Shown in pieces: positions 54,286 to 64,000 of a stretch of 64,000 nt of DNA. Made by a program: the position numbers and the translations under genes. The notes under the pieces were generated by a model. It was not told where the DNA came from, ran no database searches, and saw nothing but the letters and a program-made list of their open reading frames with translations. Position 1 is the first letter of the stretch, and every line of letters begins with the position of its first letter. The DNA is taken from contig NW_006499207.1 of assembly GCF_000471905.2 (NCBI RefSeq), positions 925,038 through 989,037 of the forward strand, written 5' to 3'. Source of the stretch: Amborella trichopoda. Its lineage: Eukaryota > Streptophyta > Magnoliopsida > Amborellales > Amborellaceae.

Positions 54286-57249
54286 GCATCATGGAAAGAA
54301 ATGCAGGATGGTGCTCTCAATGTTTGGGATCTCAGCTATGAATGGGTGCTAAGAGTGATGATTTTTCAGAGAAGCAAATCTGGTCTTTGAAGGTTGCACA
54401 AGGGATGTGTGAAAGGGTTTATTGTTAAGGAGAGGAAATAATTGCTACAATAAATAATCCCGTGCTTTGGTAGTGCAAATGCCATGAGCACATTGGTGTG
54501 GTTGGATGGAGCAGGGATATGGAATGAGTCATTAGTGAGGAGTGTATCCAAGAAGATGAGCAGGCTAGTAGAAGGAAGGATGAGGTGGGGAAGGTAAGAT
54601 GTTTTCAAAGTGACAGAGTGGTGGTTCGACGTATTACAATAAGCCTGACTCTTTAGGAGCTGAGTTCATTTGATATCATTTCTTCCAATTGTACTGGACA
54701 AAAGTTGGCTCCCATCCAATCTCAGACTACTGTTTCCTTTCGAGGCTGCCGTCTCCATTTTAAAAGTCCTTTTTTTCTGCCTTACCCCATGTCAACTTTC
54801 ACTAGTGTTGCTGATGGGGCTGCCTTCTCCATCGCAAAAGTCTTTGTTTCTCCCTTGTCTCATGACAACTTTCATGGTGTTGTTGATGCCTCTGTGGCAT
54901 ATTTTGTTGGGATGGTTTTTCCTTATTTTGGGAAGGGTTCCTGTTTTCAGATTTTGTTCTAGTTTTTGTGAGTGAATGCTTCTCTTTGTTTCTACAGCTA
55001 GCCTGAACCGTTTTCCCACAACCATCCTATCAATCCCCTATGAAGAGAAGATGAAGTCTTCCATAGTTGTTGGGTTGGGAGCTGGAGCATGGAATTTTGA
55101 TGGGCTAGAAGCTCCCTACGGTCGGGATTGTTGTCTGTACACCCTGAATTTTAGCGATCTCGTACAAACTTTTTTGCATTGCATTATAAACTCTAAAGGT
55201 CGGAGACCCACCTGGTAGAAGCATCTCCTATCTCTTTGAAAAACGTATAGAACATGATGTGGCACCATAATTTTTTTTTTTTAGTGGATATATATTTTAG
55301 ACATGTTTCCTCATAAAGGATCAATCTAACAGGGGTGTCTTTAATATGGACCAATCCTAAAGGGATTCGAATCGTGTTCCCCCCATGTTGGAGCAATATC
55401 TACCAAGATCTAGCTCAAGCAGTGATATCACCACCAAGTTGGGAGATCCCAGTAGCTATGAATCTCCACTATGGTGGTAAACGACTATTTATATCCCTTA
55501 TTACATAATGACGTGCTTTTGTTCCTCATCAGTTTGACCATTTTGATAAAAGACATATCACTAGTCTGATGTCCTACTACTATTGGGTAATCATTGGATC
55601 TGTCCGTAATTTACCTCTCTCTGATTTATCTTGTCAATTGCACTAGTACTTTCAAATGTTTTCATTTTAGCGTTCTTTTAAGCATCATGTTCTGGCTTGT
55701 ACAATCTAAACTATTGTTATCAGGATCAGATTGACCATTAAACTGATGGAGGCTATGTTTTAGTCGGTCTGGGTGAATCCAGCTGGTTCATCAGTCAGAA
55801 CAGTCAAATTTTAAAATTAATTGAAAAATTTAGGAAAATATTAATTACATGGAAATCAATGGAAGAAAATAGAATCAAATCTTGAAAATCTTGGAAATTT
55901 CCAAAATATTTAAAGCAGAGAAATTATATAGTCATTTATAGACAACAGTAGAAGCCAAGAAGAAAAAAAAAAGAGGGTGAGGAGAATCAATTACACTCCC
56001 ATTCCTCGAGAAACTTCTTGATAGGTTGAGGTGTAGGCTAGCAGCATTCAGAAACCACCTTCTAACCATCCCTTCCTAATACATAGTTAGAATTCCCCGA
56101 TCTTGGAAACACAACCATATTCGAAGAGGGAGAAGGCATACACCACCAGGTGAGTGATAAATGAAGTAAAGACGGAACCAACGACTGTTCATCTTTGACC
56201 TCCATGTGCCAAAGTATACAATAGTTTATTACATACAGCATAATTGTATTAAGTAATATGTATTGATTTGAAGGGCATTAGACATGTAAAGTGAATCCCA
56301 TGTTTATAGTCCACGTTGCATGCAAAGATCGTATGTTAATTCTTCAACAAGCCATTAAGCATCAGACACGATCTTCGAAAGTTTTAAGTTCAAGGCTTGA
56401 GGCCTCAAACTCACACATTCAAATTCAAAGTTCGATCCTATACTTGCAATTCATATGTAATTGAAGTTATAAAATATGAAAGAAACTACCTAGGTAGAAA
56501 GGGATCCTGGCCACTTAGGTGGTGCCTTGATAGGCTAGATAGACGCTTCATGATTGAGGATGCCCAAAACAGAGAACAGAAAGAAAAAGAAAGGGGGGAG
56601 GGGGGGGTGGATACTGAAGCCCTTTAAAACTTATTCGACCGTATGCTAAAAAACCATTTACCTTTGGTATAAGGTGGTCATAATCACCCATAGCCATCAA
56701 ATGTGAAATCTGACGTCTTTTAGTGGAGCATGTCTCAAAGTTCTTTTTTTTTTGCTCCTTTTCCTGGTTAGGGAGGTGGGAGGGCAGGGTTCAACCCTGT
56801 TAATGGGACCCCCAGCTGCTCAATTTCACACCCAGTAGCCAAGGTTTATTATGAACTCATTGTACAAAATTAAATGACCTTATTGTGTACTTTCCAAAAT
56901 ATATTTAGTAAATGGTAAAGCGACTTCTTTTTAGCATGTTTTGTGTGGATGTTGTGTTGTTCTTCGTTTAGCATAGATACATGAATTTGAAACTTGAATT
57001 ATTAGAACTTTAGAAGATTGAAACTTGCCCAAACATGAAAGCTGAGCTTGAAATACAATAAGAATCACTCGAGTCATACAACATTGTGAATATGAATAAA
57101 GGAATATCTTCTATAGAACACATAGGCCTTATGGATTAAACAATTATATTACATGCCATAGTCGGTCCATACCAACTTCATTAATCCTCAATTCGTCATT
57201 GCTACCAGAAGGTCATGAAAGTCAAAAGACTTAAAACAAAACAAGCTAA
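54286..57249. other. Intronic DNA, no gene supported
   Basis: A 101/85-codon pair of plus frames at 54,670-54,975 is Phe/Ser/Leu-rich without a known motif. Poly-G and poly-A runs occur near 56,590 and 55,960. I see no domain. Confidence 0.4.
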
Positions 57250-57680
57250 GAAATCTTAAATAAACTGAGGTACATTGTCATTATCATCACCACCACCACC
57301 ATAGTCTGCCGCTTTTTCCATCACATCACTTGTTGCATCCGAAGCTGATGATGTGAAACCATGATCATTAGAGTCACCTTCCTCAAAATGTTTATCTTCT
57401 TCCTTTTTCTCCATAAGTGCTCTTCCTCCTCCCCTTGTCCCTTGCTCTTCCTTGAAGATCTAGATCTAGGGCCCTGACAACTCTCAATGGGCTTCAGCAA
57501 CCTCATGAACTTGGCCCCATCTCAAACATTCTTTAGGGAGCACGACATCTCCAACATCGACAAACAACTCTCTAAAGTTATCCATACCTTTCATGGCAAT
57601 GGGGTCGATGTGATAGGGCTCTTGATAGCTTTCTTTCAACCTTCTCATTCACCCAAAACAGAATGGATAGCTTTACAAGA
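57250..57680 (-). pseudogene. hAT-like transposase C-terminal relic
   Basis: One minus-strand frame reads ESYQEPYHIDPIAMKGMDNF, RELFVDVGDVVLPKECLRWG and QVHEVAEAH, then a stop. It is followed after stops by an acidic/glycine tail (MEKEEDKHFEEGDSNDHGF, then AADYGGGGDDNDNVPQF). The 'DPI.......NxxWxV...DDLTWxxVxEA' pattern followed by an acidic tail resembles what I remember of C-terminal tails in plant hAT-derived transposases. Several in-frame stops show it is dead. The assignment rests on a short stretch. Confidence 0.4.
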
Positions 57681-58054
57681 TCAATTACTAGTCTTCTACT
57701 CAAGTTTGTTGTTCTTTGTAAGGTTATGTTGGATAATACATGAATGCATTATTTAGGAAAATGTAATATATATTAGGTATGCCATAATATCACATATGGA
57801 GACTCCTAACTTACGAGTAATAAGACAATGAGTTAGAAAATTTCCATCAAAAGAGCTAAATTTGAACTCTCAACCAGATGAACTACAAGTCATTTTTAAA
57901 ATCAAGTCATTTTCAATATGTGAGAGCCATCTTCTGCAAGTTCTTCATTTTCCTCTATTTGGGCCACCATAGAGCTACATTAGATAAAAATAAATTAAGG
58001 TATGTTACGATACTCGGTAAATTGGTGTTTTTAATGTTTATATATTATTAATAC

Positions 58055-59730
58055 TAATATTTTTTTGAGAAAGGTTAACATTGTATTACTATGGAGTTTA
58101 CATGCAATAAGATTGAGAGCACACCCTCCCATGGTGGCTAACAGTAAAAAATACATTAAAGCATTAGTCTTCCAAGATCAGTAAAGGCTTATAAGAAGCG
58201 CCCATCGTTTAGGATATACAATGAGATATACAAAAAACTGAGCACTGACTTGCTAGAAAAGAGAGGTGGTAGACTGTACTGTAGAGGTCCTGAACAAAAA
58301 AAAGGAGTTGGACCCAGTCTTTTGGTCAGTACGGCGTAGGTCCTAAACAAAAAAGGAGTTGGACCTAACTAGGGAGTCCAAATACAAACTAGCTACCTCC
58401 TTCGCCAGTAGATCTGCTAGACTGTTGGACATCCTCCAAGTATGCAACCATAAGACGCTGGTATCCTTGCATAAATATGAAATTTCATCAAAGATTGATG
58501 ACAATTGCCAAGGAGGGGGGGACACGCCTCTAGCCCAAGAAATAGTGTTCGAAGAGTCACCTTCCACTATCAGTGAGGAGCCCCATGAATGTTTAAAGTT
58601 TCTCAAGCCCAATAGGAGATGCATGGCTTCTGCATATTGGGAATCGAAAGTCCCAAGATGGGCCGAAAGAGATAAGATGACTAAGCCTTGTTTATCTCTG
58701 AACACACCCCCTGCGCCTGAGGGACCCGGGTTGCCTAGAGAACAACCATCAAAATTTAGCTTGATGCTGCCCACTGGTGGGGGTCTCCACCTGCTGATTC
58801 TTGAGGGTTTGGGAGGTCTATGGTAGAGAATGTTTTGCCAATGAGGGAAGAAAGTGTTCCCGGGGATGCCCGAAAAGGCTTTATGATGAGAAGCCCAGAA
58901 AATGGTTAACGAGACTATCTTGTGGAAAAGGGCTGACAGTTGGAGCTGATCACCATTGAAGATTCTTATTGTTCCTTTCCAGCCATAGAGACCAGATTGT
59001 AGCAGCCACCGTGGCCTTCTTTCCAGCCAAAGGCCAGTGAGAATCGAAGTTGTAGGTGATGAGGGCTTTGACCGTGGGTGGGGTAACCCATTGGAGGCCG
59101 AAGAGTTGGAGTACAAGCGACCACAGTTGGCGGGAATAGTTGTAGAGAATGAACAGATGAGGGTTGGATTCCTCCTCACTGAGGCAAAGGCTACATCTAT
59201 TAGGTAAGGAGAGACCTCTCCTTTGAAGTTGGTTGTAAGCGGTCTATGGGAGCTTGCGATCCAACAAAAGAACTGGATCTTTGGTGCAGCTATGGTGGAC
59301 CATACTTTCGACAAGATAGAGGAGGGGTTGAGGGGAAAGGTTGGAGGTTGAATGAGGGCTTTGTAAAAAGAGGTTACTGAAAAAAAGCCAGAAGGGGATA
59401 GGCTCCAAACCAAAGAGTCGCTGCCGGAATAGGGGAGGAAGTTGGAGGATAAGGTACCCAGTAGACGAAGGAACTGAGTGCACTCATCCTCAGAAAAGTT
59501 TTTGTGGAAAGAAGGGCACCAAGTTCTTCTGCCATCAACAATAGGCAGTTCATCAGCAATAGTGGAGTTGTCATCAGAGGAGAGGGAAAAAAGGGAAGGT
59601 AAGGCCTTGCACAAAGGTGAAGAATTAATACTATTGCATAAATCAAGTACTTCAATCACAAATTCACCATGAAGAATTAAGCTTTTGGTCATCTGCCTTG
59701 GTACTATATCTGTTCCATTTGACTCCATTG
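58055..59730 (-). mobile_element. 5'-truncated LINE (L1-type) insertion
   Basis: On the minus strand the sequence ends at about 58,055 with 'ttaacctttctcaaaaaaa', the usual short poly-A end of plant LINEs. Upstream of it lies the RNase H-bearing end of ORF2. Endonuclease and RT are missing, which is the common 5' truncation. Near 58,285-58,370 a 30-bp 3' UTR phrase 'aggtcctgaacaaaaaaaagg' is duplicated. Confidence 0.85.
58343..59728 (-). pseudogene. LINE ORF2 C-terminus: zinc-binding RT-associated region and RNase H
   Basis: A 461-codon open frame. Near residues 100-180 is the zf-RVT-like segment (WSLSPSGFFSVTSFYKALIQ then KVWSTIAAPKIQFFCWIASS). The RNase H domain occupies about residues 323-445. 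It shows the first catalytic Asp in KLNFDGCSLGNPGPSGAGG, the Glu in QYAEAMHLLL, the Asp in VEGDSSNTISWA and the ADLLAKE end. The first Met is not a real start since the element is truncated. The middle (about residues 185-290) lacks expected motifs, while another frame reads an 'HLF.HCNYSRQLW'-like phrase there. So two compensating frameshifts are likely, and the long frame is partly fortuitous. Confidence 0.8.
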
Positions 59731-60789
59731 AGATCCTATAAATTTTCAGCTGATCAGCTCCATTGTGATTAGTTTAATAATATACTGCTCACCCACCTCT
59801 GATATACACTGGTTACTATTTTAAGTATAATCTCTACATGATGAGTTTGCTCAGAGGCATCAATTGACTTCCAAAACATTCTCAGAATTCACCATAACAT
59901 TCATGATACTTCTCTTCCAAGCAGTTCATGATCAATATTCTGATCTGACCGTGTACTTTTCCCATGCATCCTTGTTGGTTTTGGATGGATTGGTTCCAAT
60001 TCTCTTTTGCACTCTGATTCCTTTCTTGCACCCGTATTATCAAAGGGAGAGAGAACTCCCATTATAGTTTTTCAAGAAAATAGTTTTCTTTTGGAATCAG
60101 TGTGCTATCAGGCTCTGCGTGTTGCAGTTGTGACTGTGTTGAATTTCCGCTGCACTGTTTGCTAGAGGTGGTGGACAAGGTTGCAAGAGGTGAGAAAGTG
60201 GTCATGGGTCTTCCTTTCTGTTTCACACAATAGCATATGTTTTCCATCTGGAGTCCCCGTCTCCAGATTCTGTCATTTGTTATGAGGCTCCCTTGGTATG
60301 CTAACCAAGTGAACCAAGAGGCATGGTCTCTGATCATGGATTCTCAATCTCATCAGCAATACTATCTCATTTTTTCCTTTCACTTTGTTGCATCTCGTGT
60401 ATGGTATTGGGGGACACCTTAGAAAAATTGGTTATCTTTAATCCAAATGTTCCTTGACCTGATCAATGCTCCTGCCCCTTGTGAACATCTGACAGAAACC
60501 ACATTGATTTGGGTACCTCTCTCTCTCTACAACTCTAGTTACATGGCCACATGCTAGGTCAGGCCAACCCCAACACACAAACCACCCCCATCATTGGAAG
60601 TGACCCAGATCATTGGAAGTTTACAAGTCTAAATACCAAATAGAGATGCAATCCAAAAAAATGAAAAGAAGTTAACAACACAAATTTTCTCGAAAAGAAG
60701 AAACCACTTTCTTGTTTCTAACTTCTCATAAATTTAAATCAAATAATCACAAAACCAAAAGCAAAATACTTACTTGGGAGGTTGACGTA
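59731..60789. other. Intronic DNA, no gene supported
   Basis: No motif in small frames; short duplication 'atcattggaagt' near 60,590-60,620. Confidence 0.4.
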
Positions 60790-61835
60790 ATAACATGTTA
60801 GAAGGCCACAAATCCTGTCGTAAAAGGGCATCAGATTATAAGGTCTTGGGTAGAAAGAATTAGAGTGGAAAGAAAAATTGCAAAACTCTCTCTTTCTATT
60901 TCCCTCTCTTCAAATATCGGGCTTTTAAGTCTCAAAACTATTCTAGATATTTATTTTGATCACGAATGCCCCTATAAATGCCCAAATGACTAAACAAAAG
61001 GCGAAAATCCAGCAAAAATTGCCCAAAAATAAAATTCTTTTTTCTGTTTTTGTAGATTTTATTGTGGTGTAAGGAGTGGATGTTTCAGTCTACACCAGTC
61101 AAACCAATGTGATCACTAGATTGAGCCTTATATTCTCTGGTTCGGTTTCATGCTGGTCCAGAACCAGGAGTTTGACCGGTGGGACCACTAGCTTCGTGTC
61201 CGGCCCACCTGTACTATCCAGTCATGATAGCTATCTCAACTCTATTTATCGTCCCAACATGGCGCAACAATGGTCTTCATCCTATCAACCCTTCGCCATT
61301 ATCCCCTCACCATAGCCACTTTCCGACCAATCAATTTTCTAATTTTCTCCTTTTCAATATAGAAAAAATAAAATAAAGAGAAATACTTTGAGTGCTTAAG
61401 CTAAAGTTCTCTGTAAACACTTACACAGTTGTAGCAATATAGGAGATTCGAGATGCTCTCTAATGCTGGACTTCTTTGGAATCATAGTATCATGATTCCA
61501 ACTTTGGGTATTTAGACAAACGAAAAACTGAGTATTTTAGGTATCGGTTTCTGTTTGGGATTATTTCATCATGTGTATTGATTTTGGCCTTTGTTGAGTA
61601 ATCTAAGTAATAATTACTAAAGTTAGTAGCGTGGGTTATTGATCACTTATGACAGTTTTTGAAATTTTATCCGTTTTTTGTTTTCCCACACCTTTTTTTT
61701 GGCTTACCTTAACTAAATGGTTATCTCAAATTGGCAAGTCATGAATAATTTACTTGTCTGCTTTTTTATTATTTGTTCTCATTTAATGCTTCTAGTTTTG
61801 ATTTTCATAGATTATATTGATGCATTTAAATTCCT
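60790..61835 (+). repeat. First copy of a ~1.04-kb direct repeat
   Basis: Homologous to 62,390-63,415: 'gagtggaaagaaaaattgc', 'atcgggcttttaagtct', 'gcccctataaatgccc', 'tttttgtagattttattgtgg', 'gtctacaccagtca', 'gttagtagcgtgggttattg'. Might be LTRs of a small element or an old duplication. Confidence 0.85.
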
Positions 61836-62389
61836 TTTTTTTTTATTGAAAGACCAAAATTCTAAAATATAGTTCCGTTTTGCAGTTATTTCAATCAACC
61901 ATACTGAAAAACTGATTAACAAACTAAAAAATCACAATTACTCATCAAAATATCCACTCCGGCTCCAAAAATAAATAAATCGTCCACCCAAAGAACCATA
62001 TTACAAATTACAATCATCCCAAAAGGCACAAACATAAAGGTACAAACTCATTACTATTTACAAGTTTACAATTTATAATATATATGCGAAATAGAGGAAA
62101 TAAGTTATAAAAAAAAAAGAAATTTTTTCGTTCCAAATGAAAAAATCATCAAATGCCTTGTCGCTATAAATTTAAATAAAATATTGTGGAAATCTCAGGG
62201 TTTTAGGCTAGAGAGAAATAGGGGTAAAGCAAAACTCGAAGAGTCTCTCTCTCTCTCTCTCTCTTGCTCTCTCTTCTCCTCTCCTCTCCCTCTCCCTCTC
62301 CCTCTCCCCTCCTTTCCTCCCTCTCTCTCCCTCTCTCTCTCTCTAAATCGCTTTCAATCTAGAGATGAATGCCAATATTGAGAGGTTGA
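61836..62389. other. Spacer between direct repeats, no gene
   Basis: A+T-rich, with a (CT)n tract at 62,236-62,346 and no coding motif. Confidence 0.6.
62236..62346. repeat. (CT)n low-complexity tract
   Basis: About 110 bp of CT with some TCC units. Confidence 0.95.
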
Positions 62390-63415
62390 AACAGTAATGT
62401 GTCTATAAAGTCCTCTGTCATAAAAGGGCCTTGAATTAAAAGGTCTTTGGTAGATAGAAAGAGAGTGGAAAGAAAAATTGCCAAACTCTCTCTCTCTCTC
62501 TTTTCCCCAATAATCGGGCTTTTAAGTCTTAAACTGTCCCAATATTTGCTGTGGTCACAATTGCCCCTATAAATGCCCCAAATGACTAAAAAACATGGTA
62601 AAATCTGGGAAAAATCCTAGAAAAAATGAATTCCTTTTATTTTGTTTTTGTAGATTTTATTGTGGCATATGGACTGGATGGTTCGGTCTACACCAGTCAG
62701 ACCAGCCAGTTCACTGGATTGATCCACATATTCTCTGGTTCAGTGTCATGCTGGTCCAAAACGACTGGTTTAATCGGTGTGGCCACTAGCTCCTTGTCTG
62801 ACCAGCTAGTCCTATCCGAACTGGATAACAATTATCTCAACTCTATTTTTTGTTCCATCATCATGCAACAATGGCCTTCATCCTGTCAACCCTTATCACT
62901 GTCCCCGTACGAAAATTACTTGCCAACCAATCAATGGTCTACTCTTCTCCTTTTCAATATAGCAAAAAGAAAAGAAAAGAGAAACAAGCGTCATAGAGGC
63001 ATTTACATAAAGATGTAGTAATATAGGATATTCTAGATGCTCTAGTGCATTGGACTTCTTTGGATTTGTGGCTTCATGATTTCCACTTTGGGTATTTGAA
63101 CAAACAAAAAACTGAGTATTTAGGTATTGGTTTTTGCTTGGGATTGTTTGATCATGTGTATTGATTCTGGGCTCTGTTGAATAAACTACATAATAATTGC
63201 AAAAGTTAGTAGCGTGGGTTATTGGTCATTTATAACAGTTTCTAAAATTATTTATGTTTTCCCACTCCCTTTTCTGGTTTTTTTTAACTAAATAGTTAGC
63301 TCAAATTGGCAATTCTGGAATAATTTACTTGTTTGCTTTTTAATTATTTGTTGTGGTTTAACGCTTCTCGCTTTGATGTTCATGGATTATATCGATGGGT
63401 TTAAACATTGGAAAA
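62390..63415 (+). repeat. Second copy of the ~1.04-kb direct repeat
   Basis: Direct repeat of 60,790-61,835, about 1.6 kb apart start to start. Confidence 0.85.
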
Positions 63416-63495
63416 GAGAGTTGTGGTTTAACACTTCTCTATTTGATATGCATGGATTATATCGATGGGTTTAAACATTGGAAAAGAGAATTGAC
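63350..63495. repeat. 68-bp tandem duplication
   Basis: 'ggattatatcgatgggttta' with flanking text occurs twice, at 63,384 and 63,452. Confidence 0.9.
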
Positions 63496-63681
63496 TAGAA
63501 CTATGATCACTGAACCTTAATGCTTAAATATGTGGTTACCTGGTGTATATTATCCCCTTTTTTGTACATATATAACTGCATTTCTTTTTTCCAAACATTT
63601 TACTCTGTAGTTTTCTAGCTTGTTATCATTTATCCGGTTCTTCAACATTGTGATCTTTGTTTTTTATTTTTTATCAACTAG

Positions 63682-63782
63682 CGTCGATGAGTTCCATCCA
63701 AGTTGCTGAACTAGATTGGGGAAATTCACACCAGATCGCAGCTGTTGATCCTCCATTTGACTATGCCATTAGCACAAACATT
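63682..63782 (+). CDS. METTL21-like methyltransferase, third visible exon
   Basis: 101 bp after acceptor ACTAG, before donor GTATGT. It encodes (A)SMSSIQVAELDWGNSHQIAA then VDPPFDYAISTNI, in phase with 50,576. 'QVAELDWGN' and 'PPFDY' are family signatures. In family members as I recall them the text after FDY is 'IIGTDVVY', where the Asp and Tyr form the DxxY motif near the active site. Here the Asp position reads Asn (STNI). The following exon should begin with Val-Tyr but lies outside the window. So this may be a diverged paralogue or a decaying gene. Confidence 0.88.
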
Positions 63783-63949
63783 GTATGTTCTCTTGATAAA
63801 TTCTGATTTTGCTTCTAACTAATTATATGATTGTCAAGTTTGCCTCTTATTTTAACATTCAAAAAAAAAAAAAAAAGTGTCCCACTTATTTTATTTATTG
63901 AGTAAAAGTTTGATCAGAGCTGAACGCAATCCAAACATGAAAATAAATA

Positions 63950-63986
<37 letters not shown>

Positions 63987-64000
63987 TAAAGTTATATAAG
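63783..64000 (+). other. Start of the next intron, window edge
   Basis: No further exon before the edge. It contains poly-A and a (TA)n tract at about 63,953-63,984. Confidence 0.7.

Larger units (their letters stand above)
50577..63681 (+). other. 13.1-kb intron of the methyltransferase gene, filled with transposons
   Basis: The donor GTATAT at 50,577 and the acceptor ACTAG ending at 63,681 join NVL-(G|CG)-SMSSIQVAELDWGN in phase, matching the order of the protein family. The intron holds a deleted retroelement in reverse (51,580-53,500), local duplications (53,620-54,285), a hAT-like relic, a 5'-truncated LINE and a ~1-kb direct repeat. No other host exon was found inside. Confidence 0.8.

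Noticed and set aside
54670..54975. 101- and 85-codon frames in the large intron
   Set aside because: Hydrophobic composition but no recognisable domain; overlapping frames and the intron setting argue against a gene.
58359..58826. 155-codon plus-strand frame
   Set aside because: Antisense shadow of the LINE RNase H region on the minus strand.

Overview
This is nuclear DNA of a flowering plant, probably a species with a large, repeat-swollen genome. The signs are GT-AG introns, A+T-rich intergenic DNA, many Ty3/gypsy LTR retrotransposons, a plant LINE tail, MULE and MITE foldback elements, and a plant-mobile-domain (PMD) gene. I cannot name the species. There are no prokaryotic features. Bases about 11,474-12,171 are an assembly gap (N).

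Positions 1-25,600 are built almost entirely from one family of non-autonomous Ty3/gypsy-like elements with very long LTRs (about 2-3.4 kb). At least four LTR copies are recognisable: 5,320-8,739 (minus), 15,590-17,790 (plus), 19,342-22,023 (plus) and 22,024-24,615 (plus). There are also pieces at 1-576 and 8,826-9,925. Two copies keep degraded gag and protease coding (minus 577-5,060; plus 24,731-25,602). No reverse transcriptase or integrase is visible. Each long LTR has a TATA box, then a pyrimidine-rich block, then an array of tandem units. In three copies the units repeat every ~55 bp and each can fold into a hairpin. The stems are unrelated between copies, but the architecture, the period and a short self-complementary loop are shared. 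A second kind of hairpin array lies in the internal DNA before the 3' LTR. A broken PMD gene with an intron sits antisense at 9,926-10,766.

At 25,603 a different 3.1-kb LTR (TGTCACGACC...GTGTCTACA) has landed inside the protease remnant; a partial relative starts at 44,992. Positions 28.7-34.4 kb hold minisatellites, a clean long-TIR MULE at 31,613-32,875 with a 9-bp target duplication, and a second element with the same 13-bp terminus at 33,439-34,403. Positions 36.3-42.2 kb contain a MITE-like inverted repeat, a tRNA-like sequence and two internally deleted gypsy elements of one family. Positions 44.9-47.8 kb hold more retroelement debris with short hairpins and a WPQGC-type protein repeat.

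The only clear host gene is a METTL21-like SAM-dependent methyltransferase on the plus strand. Exons lie at 50,240-50,333, 50,457-50,576 and 63,682-63,782, and the gene runs off the right edge. The last two are separated by a 13.1-kb intron filled with retroelement pieces, a hAT-like relic, a 5'-truncated LINE and local duplications. A possible first exon lies at 34,688-34,701, which would make the gene more than 29 kb long; that part is tentative.
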